A stretch of 24,080 nucleotides of DNA from JBEKYD01 sp049511335 (GCA_049511335.1 JBEKYD010000097.1:1-24080); one strand, 5' to 3'. Shown: positions 6,936-14,670, counted from the stretch's first letter. Numbers and translations are program-made. Notes: generated by a model from the sequence alone, not told the origin.

Positions 6936-7334
6936 TCAAGGCTCCATGTCGCCAACCCCCGGCCCGGCGGACTCCTCGCCGGCGCCCGAGGGGCTGTTCG
7001 CCGGCTGTTCCAGCGATTCCAGCAATTCGCGCGCCTCCGCCTCGCGGTCGCGCGGCACCTGCAGCCGCTGCCACTTGTGCAGAAACCCGTCCACACCTTG
7101 AACCAGCGTGGCGATCTGCCCCAGGACCAAGAACGGAATCCCGGCATCCTCCAGCAGGCCCTTTGCCAGGGCAAGCTGCACGTCGTCGTTGGTTTCCAGC
7201 ACCACTACCAGGTCGAGAGTCGGGTCGAACGAATCCACCGGCTCAGGCGGAGCCCCGGCTAACAGAGGAACCCGGCAATCGGAGCACTCGGTGAACCCCT
7301 CGCGATATTCCACCAGGCATTGCGGGCAATACAC
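6936..7334 (-). CDS. Zinc-ribbon plus DUF2007 domain protein
   Basis: A cytoplasmic 132-residue protein. Residues 1-20 form a zinc ribbon with two CxxC knuckles (C3, C6, C17, C20, in MYCPQC and CSDC). Residues about 40-115 match DUF2007, a small PII-like ferredoxin-fold domain sometimes called 'putative prokaryotic signal transducing protein': DLVVVLETNDDVQLALAKGL, then LEDAGIPFLVLGQ and RLQVPRDREAEARELLESLE. The tail is low-complexity. It is divergent from the Sel1 gene at 7465 with 130 bases between. This domain order, ribbon then DUF2007, recurs in many phyla, and its ligand is unknown. Confidence 0.82.
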   Translation of the reverse strand: MYCPQCLVEYREGFTECSDCRVPLLAGAPPEPVDSFDPTLDLVVVLETNDDVQLALAKGLLEDAGIPFLVLGQIATLVQGVDGFLHKWQRLQVPRDREAEARELLESLEQPANSPSGAGEESAGPGVGDMEP

Positions 7335-7464
7335 GAATGCGCCTCCTGCCCCACAAGTGTAGCGCTTAGCGCGCTATACGGCAGCAAGAGGGGCGCCGGT
7401 TTTCCCCACCGAATCGGGATAAGATAGTTGTGACTCCGTTTAACTGTTTTTCCTGAGGTGTGAC

Positions 7465-7968
7465 TTGGACCGGACGCCTTCGCGCGACCATCATCCCGCG
7501 GCCGATTTCAACCGCGCCCTGCGCTCGTCGAACGACGCCGATGCCTTCGCCAGCCTCCTCGGCGCCGCCGAGGCCGGCTGTGTGCGCGCTCAGTTCCTGG
7601 TCGGCCTGGCCTACCACACCGGCCGCGGAGTCGCTCTCGATTGCGAGCGGGCCGGTGTTTGGTACCGGAAAGCCGCCGGCAGCGGCGACAGCCACGCCAT
7701 CGCCAACCTGGGCGTGATGAGCTTGCTGGGCCAGGGGGCGCCTGCCGACGACCTGGACGCCTACACCTGGGTTCGATCCGCTGTCGGACTGGGCCACGAG
7801 TGGCTCCGCCCCGCGCTCGACCTGCTGGAACGGCGCGTTACCGGCGGCGAGGATTTCGAGAATGGCGCCGATCGCGACCGTATCCTCGCCTCGGTTCTGC
7901 CGGAAACCCCGGCCTTCCGCCCCTGCACGCAGCCGGGGTGCGACCCTTCCCGCTGCAACGTGGCCTGA
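7465..7968 (+). CDS. Sel1-like repeat protein with cysteine-rich tail
   Basis: A 167-residue protein with two Sel1-type helical repeats: AEAGCVRAQFLVGLAYHTGR through ERAGVWYRKAAGSGD (residues 36-75) and SHAIANLGVMSLLGQGA through DAYTWVRSAVGLG (76-110). Such solenoids usually bind other proteins. The start TTG 7465 is preceded by GAGG at ideal spacing, and the frame has a stop at 7441, so TTG is the best choice. After a linker the protein ends with a regular C-x4-C-x4-C tail (C154, C159, C164; CTQPGCDPSRCNVA). The radical SAM gene starts five bases downstream, so the two are almost certainly cotranscribed. The tail could be a metal or Fe-S site or a target of the neighbour enzyme; neither is shown by the sequence. 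Confidence 0.85.
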   Translation: MDRTPSRDHHPAADFNRALRSSNDADAFASLLGAAEAGCVRAQFLVGLAYHTGRGVALDCERAGVWYRKAAGSGDSHAIANLGVMSLLGQGAPADDLDAYTWVRSAVGLGHEWLRPALDLLERRVTGGEDFENGADRDRILASVLPETPAFRPCTQPGCDPSRCNVA

Positions 7969-7973
7969 ATCCT

Positions 7974-8972
7974 ATGCGCAAGGTTCCATTTCAAGAGTCT
8001 CTGCAGATCATCGGGCGCGGCACGCTCAACTGGCTGGCCGACCGCCCCATCGTGGTGTCGTTCGAAGTAACCGACTCCTGCACCTGCAACTGCCTCCACT
8101 GCGATCACGGCGGCCCGCGCGACGACTCGCGCAATCTCCAACCCGGCGAATACCGCCGCTACATGCAGGCGTTGCGTCCCTGCGTAGTTCAGGTGTCCGG
8201 CGGCGAGCCCCTGCTCCGGCCTGACCTGGTCGAGATCGTCCGCAATATTCAGGATGGCTCCGGTCTGCCCTATACGATCCTGGTGTCCAGTTGGTCGCTC
8301 ATGACCCCGGAGTTGTACCTCGAGTTGCGCGAGGCCGGCGTGGACCAGTTCTCGGTCAGCTTGGACTTCCCGGACGAGCGCCACGACGCCTTCCGCAGCT
8401 ATCCCGGACTCTACCGCCATCTGGAGGACCTGGTCCCCCGAATGGCGCGCCTCGGCTACGACGACATCGTGCTCAACTCCTGCATCACCAGCGAGAACTT
8501 GCAGGAGATCGACGCCATAGCCGATAAGGCCCGCGAGTGGGGCGTCAATCTCTGTTACAGCGCCTACTCGGCGCGCCGCACCGGTTGCCGCGATTTTCTC
8601 CCCGTATCGCCCGAGCAGCTTTCCGCGCTCAACCGCCACCTGGACCGCGTGGAGGCGCGCCGCGACAATACCAACTGGATCGTCAACAGCCGGAGCACGC
8701 TCGATGCCACGCGCCGCTACTTCGAAAACTCCGGTATGCCCGGTTGCAAGGCTGGCCATCGCTTCCTGGTGGTCACAGCCGACGGCGCCCTGCAGCCTTG
8801 CTCCATGCAGTTCCACCGCTATCCGCTCGAAGAGCGCGACCGCATGATCCGCGAGTTCACCCGGCATAACGCCTGCGATGAGTGCTACGTCTCGATCCGC
8901 TCCTACCTGGACAAGAGCTTTCCCCAACTGCTGTGGGAGAACGTGAGCGGATTCTTCTCCGTCAAGGCCTAG
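7974..8972 (+). CDS. Radical SAM protein with Twitch (half-SPASM) C-terminal domain
   Basis: A 332-residue radical S-adenosylmethionine enzyme. The [4Fe-4S] motif C-x3-C-x2-C is C36, C40, C43 (VTDSCTCNCLHCDHGG), followed by the SAM-binding strand VVQVSGGEPLLRPDL (GGEP at 76-79) and DQFSVSLDFPDERHD. The C-terminus carries C258-x12-G-x4-C276 (CKAGHRF to GALQPC) and C301-x2-C304 (ACDEC). That is the first half of a SPASM pattern without the final cysteines, so one auxiliary cluster (Twitch type) is expected. I start at ATG 7974, five bases after the Sel1 stop; the frame is open further upstream but overlaps the Sel1 gene. Enzymes with this architecture modify peptides, proteins or sugars. No precursor peptide gene is obvious except possibly the Sel1 protein's own tail. 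Confidence 0.9.
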   Translation: MRKVPFQESLQIIGRGTLNWLADRPIVVSFEVTDSCTCNCLHCDHGGPRDDSRNLQPGEYRRYMQALRPCVVQVSGGEPLLRPDLVEIVRNIQDGSGLPYTILVSSWSLMTPELYLELREAGVDQFSVSLDFPDERHDAFRSYPGLYRHLEDLVPRMARLGYDDIVLNSCITSENLQEIDAIADKAREWGVNLCYSAYSARRTGCRDFLPVSPEQLSALNRHLDRVEARRDNTNWIVNSRSTLDATRRYFENSGMPGCKAGHRFLVVTADGALQPCSMQFHRYPLEERDRMIREFTRHNACDECYVSIRSYLDKSFPQLLWENVSGFFSVKA

Positions 8973-9026
8973 CCTGCCTTTCTCACAGGGCTCCCTGGCA
9001 AGTGGCGCGGGCACTCGTGGCCAATG

Positions 9027-9160
9027 TCACTTAGTACCCAGTTTCGCAATTACATCCACATATTCCGCAACCGCTCCCTGGTGGCATCCGGGTTGTAGAG
9101 CGGCGCGCCGTTCACGGTATTGCGCAACGTAATATCGGGCATCAAATCAAGGACCTGGTT
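9027..9160 (-). pseudogene. 3' remnant of an unidentified gene
   Basis: On the minus strand one frame gives LMPDITLRNTVNGAPLYNPD and ATRE. A one-base shift near 9085 then continues as AVAEYVDVIAKLGTK, ending at the TGA at 9027-9029. The join gives a sensible protein C-terminus, so this looks like the end of a frameshifted, 5'-truncated gene. I cannot name the family. It meets an amidohydrolase remnant that runs the other way at about 9160. Confidence 0.35.
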
Positions 9161-9340
9161 ATGGACGCGCCCATGCCGGTCGTGTTCGATCACTTCGGCG
9201 GTCTCAAAGCCGCGGCCGGGCTCGACCAGCCAGGTTTCGCCGATCTCGTAGAGTTGGTGCACTCGGGCCACGCGTACGTCAAGATTTCGACCGCCTATCG
9301 CGCTTCCACCCGCGGACCGAGCAGATCGAGAACGCGCTCC
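9161..9340 (+). pseudogene. Internal fragment of a TIM-barrel amidohydrolase
   Basis: The frame reads MPVVFDHFGGLKAAAGLDQP and then GFADLVELVHSGHAYVKIS and AYRAST. This is a characteristic central stretch of amidohydrolases of the 2-pyrone-4,6-dicarboxylate lactonase/PF04909 group (PVVFDHFGG ... SGxAYVKIS.AYR). Both the N-terminal metal-binding part and the C-terminal part with the final catalytic Asp are absent. After about 9340 the frame loses resemblance to the family, and a dispersed repeat begins at 9441. An ORF of 107 codons survives here (9161-9484), but it is a shell around a fragment. The neighbouring GntR regulator and hydroxyacid dehydrogenase would suit an ancestral aromatic or sugar-acid catabolic cluster. 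Confidence 0.6.
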
Positions 9341-9440
9341 AACCAGGATCGAGTTAATGGAGCCGAACACGATCGATGGCAAGCCCGTGCCGGCCTCGAC
9401 CGCGCCGCCGCCGCAGTGACCTTCGCTTCGGCGACACCAC

Positions 9441-9465
9441 CCGAGCCGCGACCGCAAGGGAGCGG
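9441..9465 (+). repeat. Dispersed 25-base repeat, copy 1
   Basis: The element begins CCGAGCCGCGACCGC and ends AAGGGAGCGG. A second copy at 23785-23809 differs at one base in 25. In-frame readings give EPRPQGSG here and SRDREGA in the other copy; I recall such strings in many spurious Acidobacteria and Planctomycetes ORFs, which would make this a widespread genomic repeat. The core CGCGACCGCG is itself palindromic. Confidence 0.6.
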
Positions 9466-9637
9466 TAGCCTGATATATCAATAGCCCTCAACTGGCATAT
9501 TTGTCTGAATTATCGGCCTCCAACGGCATCCGGAAATGGCGCCGTGCTTGGCTAGGGGCGCCTTGAATCTGTGAGGAAACCGGGAAGGTGGGGACAACCA
9601 GTCCGTATTTGAAATCCAGCGATCGGTACTACCCTAA

Positions 9638-10351
9638 CTAACCCGCCACAGATTCGGCCGCCGGTTCAATCCCGCGGATGATGCCCTTCAGGCCGTAACG
9701 AATATGCTTCCGCATCGCGGCGTCGGACCTCTTCGGGTTCGTGCCCACGAGTACGTCGATCAGATCGCGATGAAAGCGTGGCGGCAAGGCCGGCCGCTTC
9801 GCGGCAAGGTCCCAGATCCAGTTGAACATCAATACGTGCGTCTGCTCGATCAGCTTGACCAGAAAGCGGCACCCCGTCGACTCCGCTATCCGCATGTGAA
9901 GTTGGAAGTGATAAACTTGCACCGCGAACAGGAATTCCGGGTCATCCTGGGCCGACAAGCGCCGGTTGAACAGCGCGTCCATATGCTCGGCCATGCGGCA
10001 CAGTTCCTTCCTCTCAGCAGTGGTGGCCCTTTCGGAAAACAGACGCGCTGCCTGGCTTTCGAGCGCTTCCCGCACCGTGTACCGTTCGCGGATATCCTCT
10101 ATGGTCGGCATATAGACCTTCGTGCCCACCCGGGGCGTGCTCTTGACCAAACCTTCCGCCTCGAGACGTTGCAGCGCTTCGGATACCGGTATTAGACTGA
10201 AGCCCAGCTCGGATGCGAGCTTGCGCCGCGACAGCGTGGCGCCCAAACGCAATTCACCCTTCAGAATTCTTTCTCGAACGGACAGGTAGGCTTGCTCCGC
10301 CAGACTGGACTTTTCCACGCGAAACGGCGATGTTATCCGCGCTTCTATCAT
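9638..10351 (-). CDS. GntR family transcriptional regulator, FCD (FadR-type) subfamily
   Basis: A 237-residue DNA-binding regulator. Residues about 15-80 form the winged helix-turn-helix: SLAEQAYLSVRERILKGEL, then SRRKLASELGFSLIPVSEAL, QRLEAEGLV and GTKVYMP. Residues about 88-225 are the all-helical FCD effector domain, starting IRERYTVREALESQAARLF. It includes VYHFQLHMRIAESTGCRFLV, with histidines that usually bind a metal and help hold a carboxylate ligand, and KHIRYGLKGI near the end. It is divergent from the D-2-hydroxyacid dehydrogenase gene (154 bases between), which it probably controls in response to a sugar acid or hydroxyacid. I could not identify a convincing GntR operator in the gap. 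The start ATG 10351 fits the family's short leader. Confidence 0.9.
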   Translation of the reverse strand: MIEARITSPFRVEKSSLAEQAYLSVRERILKGELRLGATLSRRKLASELGFSLIPVSEALQRLEAEGLVKSTPRVGTKVYMPTIEDIRERYTVREALESQAARLFSERATTAERKELCRMAEHMDALFNRRLSAQDDPEFLFAVQVYHFQLHMRIAESTGCRFLVKLIEQTHVLMFNWIWDLAAKRPALPPRFHRDLIDVLVGTNPKRSDAAMRKHIRYGLKGIIRGIEPAAESVAG

Positions 10352-10469
10352 ATTGCTCTACAAAGCTTCCCTCACAATGCCAGGTATGTCAACCCAACCT
10401 CTGGCCCGGGCGTACGTGAAGCGCGCCGGAACGGCAGGCGCATTCAGCAGGTCGCCGGACCGGCCGCAT

Positions 10470-10499
10470 TTGACACGCCGCTCGGCATGCGGCTAAAAT
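10470..10499 (+). promoter_or_regulatory. Sigma-70 promoter of the dehydrogenase gene
   Basis: A perfect -35 box TTGACA (10470-10475) is followed after 18 bases by TAAAAT (10494-10499). The GTG start codon of the dehydrogenase is at 10506, only six bases past the -10 box, so the predicted transcript would begin at or next to the start codon. Confidence 0.65.
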
Positions 10500-10505
10500 C
10501 CTCGT

Positions 10506-11543
10506 GTGACATGTCAGAAAGACTTCAGCCCCTCGGCGGCATCCGGGGAGGAAAGCTATCGGAGGAACTACCAAGTTTTCATTGTCGACTCGTCCGACGT
10601 GCCACATGGGGACGATGACAGTATCGAGCAGGGCGTTCTAAGCGACTGCGCGCATGTAAGGCTCGTCTTACTGCGCTCCGAAGACGAATTCGAACCTTAT
10701 TCGAGTCAAGCCGATGCCATTATTCTTTGGCACCACTTGCAATTCACCTCCAGTATTCTCGGCAAACTTTCCAGGACCCGATTGATCGTCCGGAACGGCG
10801 TCGGCTTTGACAACGTCGATGTCGCGGCCGCCGGCGCAAACGGCATTCGAGTGGCCAATGTCCCGGATTACGGCACCGAAGAGGTGGCCGACCACGCCAT
10901 CTGCTTGACGCTGGCCCTGATTCGCCAGCTAAAACCGCTGATGACCGACGTCGCGAGGGGAAACTGGGAATGGCGAGCCGGCTTGGAGTGTTGGAGAATT
11001 CGCGGCCGTGTTTTCGGAGTCGTTGGCTGCGGACGCATCGGCACGGCGGCGGCACTGCGCGCGAAAGCTCTCGGTTTCGACGTGCGCTTTTACGATCCTT
11101 ACCTTGCTTCCGGATACGAGAAGGCCATCGCCGTCCAGCGCAGTACCAGTCTTGAAGATCTGCTGTCGGTTGCCGACGTCGTCTCTGTTCATGTGCCGCT
11201 GAACAAAGAAACCTGCCACCTGATCGCCAGCCGGGAATTAGCTCTGATGAAGAAGTCGGCGTATTTGATCAACACGGCTCGCGGTCCGGTGGTGTCGCAC
11301 GCCGCACTGTTCGACGCCCTCTCCCGGGGCGTGATCGGCGGCGCCGCCTTGGATGTGATCGAGGACGAACCATCCGGCGCCACCGAGCTACAGGCGCTCC
11401 CGAATTGCATTGTGACCCCACATAGCGCCTTCTATTCACGTGAGTCTATGATCGAGATGCGGACGAAATCCGCTCTTATCGTAAGGGATGCATTACTGCA
11501 CGGCCGCTACGTCAACGTGGTGAATCAGGAGACACTGGCCTGA
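10506..11543 (+). CDS. D-isomer-specific 2-hydroxyacid dehydrogenase
   Basis: An NAD(P)-dependent cytoplasmic oxidoreductase that interconverts a D-2-hydroxyacid and its 2-oxoacid; it resembles the CtBP/phosphoglycerate dehydrogenase branch. The catalytic domain shows RNGVGFDNVDVAAAGANGI and the marker VPDYGTEEVADHAI. The Rossmann glycine motif is VVGCGRIG (G174, G176, G179), followed by the acidic residue FYDPYL that favours NAD. Catalytic residues are Arg259 (NTARGP), Glu288 (DVIEDEP) and His306 (TPHSAFYS), all present. At 345 residues it has normal length. GTG 10506 is the only supported start before the first strand (YQVFIVD, residue 22); a strong GGAGG lies after it at about 10560 but no usable start codon follows. 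Its gene is divergent from a GntR regulator, its likely controller. Confidence 0.92.
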   Translation: MTCQKDFSPSAASGEESYRRNYQVFIVDSSDVPHGDDDSIEQGVLSDCAHVRLVLLRSEDEFEPYSSQADAIILWHHLQFTSSILGKLSRTRLIVRNGVGFDNVDVAAAGANGIRVANVPDYGTEEVADHAICLTLALIRQLKPLMTDVARGNWEWRAGLECWRIRGRVFGVVGCGRIGTAAALRAKALGFDVRFYDPYLASGYEKAIAVQRSTSLEDLLSVADVVSVHVPLNKETCHLIASRELALMKKSAYLINTARGPVVSHAALFDALSRGVIGGAALDVIEDEPSGATELQALPNCIVTPHSAFYSRESMIEMRTKSALIVRDALLHGRYVNVVNQETLA

Positions 11544-11561
11544 GACGCGGCCGGCGCCCTT

Positions 11562-11579
11562 GGCTCAGGTCATGGAGCC
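11562..11579. terminator. Possible bidirectional terminator stem
   Basis: GGCTC (11562-11566) and GAGCC (11575-11579) form a short stem in the 40-base gap between two convergent genes. An alternative pairing TCAGG/CCTGA overlaps it. There is no T-run, so the call rests mainly on position. Confidence 0.3.
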
Positions 11580-11583
11580 TGAC

Positions 11584-12786
11584 TCAAGCCGCCCAACTTG
11601 CAAAAGCGATCGCAACCGGGCTTGCGGTTCGAATCACCTGCTCGGTCGGCGTGAGCCGGCCAGTTGAGGAATCCGCGAGCCAACTTACCACAGTGTCGCT
11701 TTGCTCGTTAGCGGCGTAAAGGAACCTGCAGACCGGATCGAAACCGATAAAACGCGGGATCCTGCCCCGGGCCGGTACCCAGCCGGCAGAGGTCAGTAGG
11801 CCTGTGTTCGCATCCACGGCAAAAACTGCAATGCTGTCGTGGCCCCGGTTCGAACAGTAAACGAACCGTCCGCCGCTGGAGAGGGCAATCTCCGAGGCGA
11901 TGCTTTCGCCTGTGTAATCCGATGGCAGTGTCGGGAGGATCTCCACTGGCCTCAGGCTGCCGTGTTCCGCTTCCAGGTAATAAGTCGCAACGGTACTGCC
12001 GATCTCATTGAGGACGAATCCAATGGGTAACTTGGGATGGAATGCAATGCGCCGCGGTCCGGAGCCGGACCGGGCCACCGCACTACCCTGCACGGTCGGA
12101 GTCAGCTTCCCAGTAGCTGGGTCGAAGCTGAATATGAAAATTCGGTCCAGGCCCTTGTCCGGAACTGCGACAAAGCGGCCCGACGGATCGAAGACGATCT
12201 GGTGAGGGTGTGAGCTGGCCTGTTCAATCCGGTTTGGTCCGGGCAGGCCTGGCAGAGTGACCACTTGTACCGCCTCGCCGAGCGCCCCATTGGGGAGTAT
12301 CGGCAACACGGAGACGCTGCCGCTGGCGTAGTTCGCAACCAGCATGAACTTGTCACTCGGATCGATGGCTTGGTGTACTCCATTCAGTCCGCCCGTCTCG
12401 ACCCGGTTCAGGAACGTCAGCGACCCGGTATTGCGATCCACCGAGAATGAAGTCGCAAAGGACTCGTCCCCGTGCACCGCGTAAAGATGCCGCTGGTCCC
12501 TTCCGAGCGCGAGAAAGGAAGGATTGACTAGATTGCCTACCTGCTGAACGTGAGTCCAGTTCCCCGTATCCGAATCCACGCGATAAACATGAATACCATC
12601 GCCGCGAGCGTAACGCCGCGCCGTGGTATAACAGCCGACGTACGCGTAAACGGCACCTGCCGCGCGACTCGCGTGTCCGCCGACTGGCGGCGTCTGTTCC
12701 GCTCGCGACCCCCCGGCTAGCCCCCTAATCCCCAACGCCATGCCACTCCGTAACAACGTGCGCCGCGTCGGCTCATCGATTCTCAT
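11584..12786 (-). CDS. Tat-exported lactonase-family beta-propeller (6-phosphogluconolactonase-like)
   Basis: A 400-residue member of the Lactonase (PF10282) seven-bladed propeller family. The N-terminus EPTRRTLLRSGMALGIRGLA is a twin-arginine signal, so the protein acts outside the cytoplasm. The fold starts at about residue 47 with YAYVGCYTT and shows the recurring blade pattern GIHVYRVDSDTGNWT, TSFSVDRNTGSLTFLNRVE, GVHQAIDPSDKFMLVANYAS, SHPHQIVFDPSGRFVAVPD and FIFSFDPATGKLTP. The blades continue to the C-terminus (RLTPTEQVIRTASPVAIAF). Family members open sugar lactones or act as structural propellers; export argues against a role in the pentose phosphate pathway. It is followed on the minus strand by nothing and preceded, 34 bases upstream, by the small secreted protein gene, so the two are probably cotranscribed. 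Confidence 0.9.
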   Translation of the reverse strand: MRIDEPTRRTLLRSGMALGIRGLAGGSRAEQTPPVGGHASRAAGAVYAYVGCYTTARRYARGDGIHVYRVDSDTGNWTHVQQVGNLVNPSFLALGRDQRHLYAVHGDESFATSFSVDRNTGSLTFLNRVETGGLNGVHQAIDPSDKFMLVANYASGSVSVLPILPNGALGEAVQVVTLPGLPGPNRIEQASSHPHQIVFDPSGRFVAVPDKGLDRIFIFSFDPATGKLTPTVQGSAVARSGSGPRRIAFHPKLPIGFVLNEIGSTVATYYLEAEHGSLRPVEILPTLPSDYTGESIASEIALSSGGRFVYCSNRGHDSIAVFAVDANTGLLTSAGWVPARGRIPRFIGFDPVCRFLYAANEQSDTVVSWLADSSTGRLTPTEQVIRTASPVAIAFASWAA

Positions 12787-12820
12787 TCGTCCTCTCCCGT
12801 ACCCGCTCGATGCGCGCCGC

Positions 12821-13468
12821 CTACAGAGCCGGCTTGCTCGCTGCTAGAGAGCGCTCCGAAGCATGCAGATCGGAGAGTACGTCGTCAAGCGAACCCGCGC
12901 TAAGGCGGGCTACAGTTCCCTCAATCAGAGTTCTAGCGGAAGCGTTGTTGACCCCCGCTGGCTTATACCGGGCCGAATGGGCAGCCGGCGGCCGCATCGT
13001 ATCGGACCATTGTTTGAGTTCGGCAATCACCGCGGATTTCGGTGTGCCGGCTGCCTTCGCTTTATCGAGACGGCTAATCAGCTCGCGACTAGTTTCCAGC
13101 ATGAAGCGGCGGTGCTCGACAAGCTGCGTAATTTTCTCAGGACTGCCGCTCGAGCTTCCATCGGCGAAAAGAGCCGATTCCACCTTCACATATTCAGGCG
13201 CCGCGCCGGCGGTCATGTCCGTGACTTGAATGCGCTTCTCTGCGCCTGGCGCAAGAGGCTCGCCGCTGCCGATCGAGTCCTCCAGGAGCGCAAAAGCGCT
13301 ACCGGGATAGCCGTCCAATTCGACCAGATATGCGGTAAGTGGTTCGGACGAGACGTTTTTGATATAAAAGACCGAAGCGCCGGCTACCGGTTCGACCCGC
13401 AATTGGGGCAGTTCGGCTGCGGTGGCCGAGAGCGCTAGCACGAAACCCGCAAATGTTTTCATCGACAT
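12821..13468 (-). CDS. Secreted hypothetical protein
   Basis: I do not recognise the family. The start is set at ATG 13468 because an excellent AAGGAGA sits nine bases upstream and the protein then opens with a typical Sec signal (MKTFAGFVLALSATAAELP); a longer frame from 13528 would place the signal internally. The mature protein is about 195 residues. It first has a beta-rich part: AGASVFYIKNVSSEPLTAYL, then VELDGYPGS and KRIQVTDM, similar in style to intracellular or Ig-like domains in Acidobacteria secreted proteins. A helical C-terminal half follows (TQLVEHRRFMLETSRELISR, LDDVLSDLHASER). It lies directly upstream of the lactonase gene on the same strand and may share its transcript. Confidence 0.7.
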   Translation of the reverse strand: MSMKTFAGFVLALSATAAELPQLRVEPVAGASVFYIKNVSSEPLTAYLVELDGYPGSAFALLEDSIGSGEPLAPGAEKRIQVTDMTAGAAPEYVKVESALFADGSSSGSPEKITQLVEHRRFMLETSRELISRLDKAKAAGTPKSAVIAELKQWSDTMRPPAAHSARYKPAGVNNASARTLIEGTVARLSAGSLDDVLSDLHASERSLAASKPAL

Positions 13469-13722
13469 AAATTGCAAATCTCCTTTATTTGGAACTCTTC
13501 GTTCCCATGCTTTGGGCCCATTCCCCAAGCGACGATTAGTGTATCACCAACACCCCGTTCTGAAGAAGCCAGCACAGCAAGGTCCCCGGGAAGGCCCAGA
13601 AGCACCAGCCGCTCCACGCGTTACCGCTCTTCTGTCACTTGCACAGGGGTCCACTCGTCCGCTTGAACCATCGCCGCTGGTGTTATACTCATACTGGCCG
13701 ATAGGCCAATAAGGAAAATTCT

Positions 13723-14670
13723 ATGCGACCCTTACTCGTCTTCTGTCTGGCTGCGAGTTCGTGTTTGTGTTTGTCCGCGCAGGTCAAGTTCACACCGGAC
13801 AAAGAAATCTTCATCGACATCGACGGCAAACCGTTCAGCACGTTTTACTATGGCGCCGATGCGAACAAGCCGTATCTCTCTCCGTTGCGTTCTGCTTCGG
13901 GCAAGATCGTTACCCGCCTCTTTCCCATGCTTACGGTGGAAGGAGAAAGCCGCGATCACTACCATCATCGCGGGCTGTGGATCACCTATAAGGATGTGAA
14001 CGGTGTCAATTTCTGGGAGAACGATCCGTCGTACACGGACCGGGGCCCGGTCGGCCGCGTAGTCGTACGTAATGCCGACATGAAACCCGGAGACAAGTCG
14101 GGCATCCTGACGGCCACCATGGATTGGATCGCTCCGACCGGCAAAGTTCTTCTGGTTGAAAGTCGCACTATGCAGTTCTATTCCGACCCGAAGCTCCGAA
14201 CGATCGATATTGTGGAGACTCTTGCCGCCGTCCAGAACGTGGACTTTGGCGACGTTCACGACGGTCTGCTGGGAATCCGCTTGGCCGAGCCCTTTACCGA
14301 GAGGAAGGGCGGCCTAATGACCAATTCGGAAGGGTTGACCAAGATGATGCAGGTTTGGGGGAAGCGATCGAATTGGGTCGATTACACAGGCGTGGTGGAA
14401 GGCGAGAGACTCGGAGTGGGCATCTTCGACAATCCCAAGAACCCGGGGTATCCGAACCGCTGGCACGCTCGCGACTATGGTCTGTTCGCGGCCGATCCGC
14501 TCGCTGAAAAAGCGTTCGACGACAGTCTACCCGAAAAGCATACCAAGCTGCCTGCCGGCCAGAAGCTGACGTACCGGTGGCGCGTGGTGATTCACCCCGG
14601 CGATTGGAAAGCCGCTGACATACCGGAAATGTACAAAGAATACACGGCCAAGGCAGAAGGCTCCAAGTAA
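13723..14670 (+). CDS. DUF6807 ('PmoA family') secreted protein
   Basis: A 315-residue exported protein with a Sec signal at residues 1-19 (LLVFCLAASSCLCLSAQ). The rest matches DUF6807. The features are the opening strand KPFSTFYYGADANKPYLSPL, the marker EGESRDHYHHRGLWITY (histidines 79, 81, 82), VNGVNFWEND, and the late blocks FGDVHDGLLGIRLAEPF, NWVDYTGVVEGERLGVGIFD and PNRWHARDYGLFAADPL. The C-terminal strand KLTYRWRVVIHPGD closes a beta-sandwich. Databases often label this family 'methane oxygenase PmoA', but there is no relation to particulate methane monooxygenase. Genes of this type typically sit in glycan-use clusters, and a role in sugar processing is inferred. AAGGAA lies six to seven bases before the ATG. 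A TATACT (13684-13689) with TTGAAC (13663-13668) 15 bases upstream is a possible but short-spaced promoter. Confidence 0.88.
   Translation: MRPLLVFCLAASSCLCLSAQVKFTPDKEIFIDIDGKPFSTFYYGADANKPYLSPLRSASGKIVTRLFPMLTVEGESRDHYHHRGLWITYKDVNGVNFWENDPSYTDRGPVGRVVVRNADMKPGDKSGILTATMDWIAPTGKVLLVESRTMQFYSDPKLRTIDIVETLAAVQNVDFGDVHDGLLGIRLAEPFTERKGGLMTNSEGLTKMMQVWGKRSNWVDYTGVVEGERLGVGIFDNPKNPGYPNRWHARDYGLFAADPLAEKAFDDSLPEKHTKLPAGQKLTYRWRVVIHPGDWKAADIPEMYKEYTAKAEGSK

Noticed and set aside
7761..9014. A 417-codon minus-strand ORF over the radical SAM gene
   Set aside because: It is antisense to a complete radical SAM sequence and shows no family motif.
9050..9481. A 143-codon minus-strand ORF as a complete gene
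   Set aside because: The opposite strand carries a clear amidohydrolase core over part of it, and only the last part of this frame looks protein-like; treated as remnants.
9537..9563. GGCGCC repeated 21 bases apart as a hairpin or operator
   Set aside because: GGCGCC is self-complementary and common in GC-rich DNA; nothing else supports a function.
9588..9612. GTGGGGACAACCAGTCC as a further copy of the REP-like element
   Set aside because: It shares only the GGGACA start with the element and lacks the palindrome.
10352..10505. GntR operator in the divergent gap
   Set aside because: Imperfect CCAGGT and CCGG palindromes occur, but none fits the FCD-type consensus well enough to report.
11620..11645. 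A GGTTCGAATC tRNA B-box-like string
   Set aside because: It lies inside the lactonase coding sequence and no tRNA acceptor or anticodon stem can be formed around it.
13723..14670. Particulate methane monooxygenase subunit A
   Set aside because: The common 'PmoA family' label is a naming accident for DUF6807; the protein is a soluble secreted beta protein, not a membrane monooxygenase.
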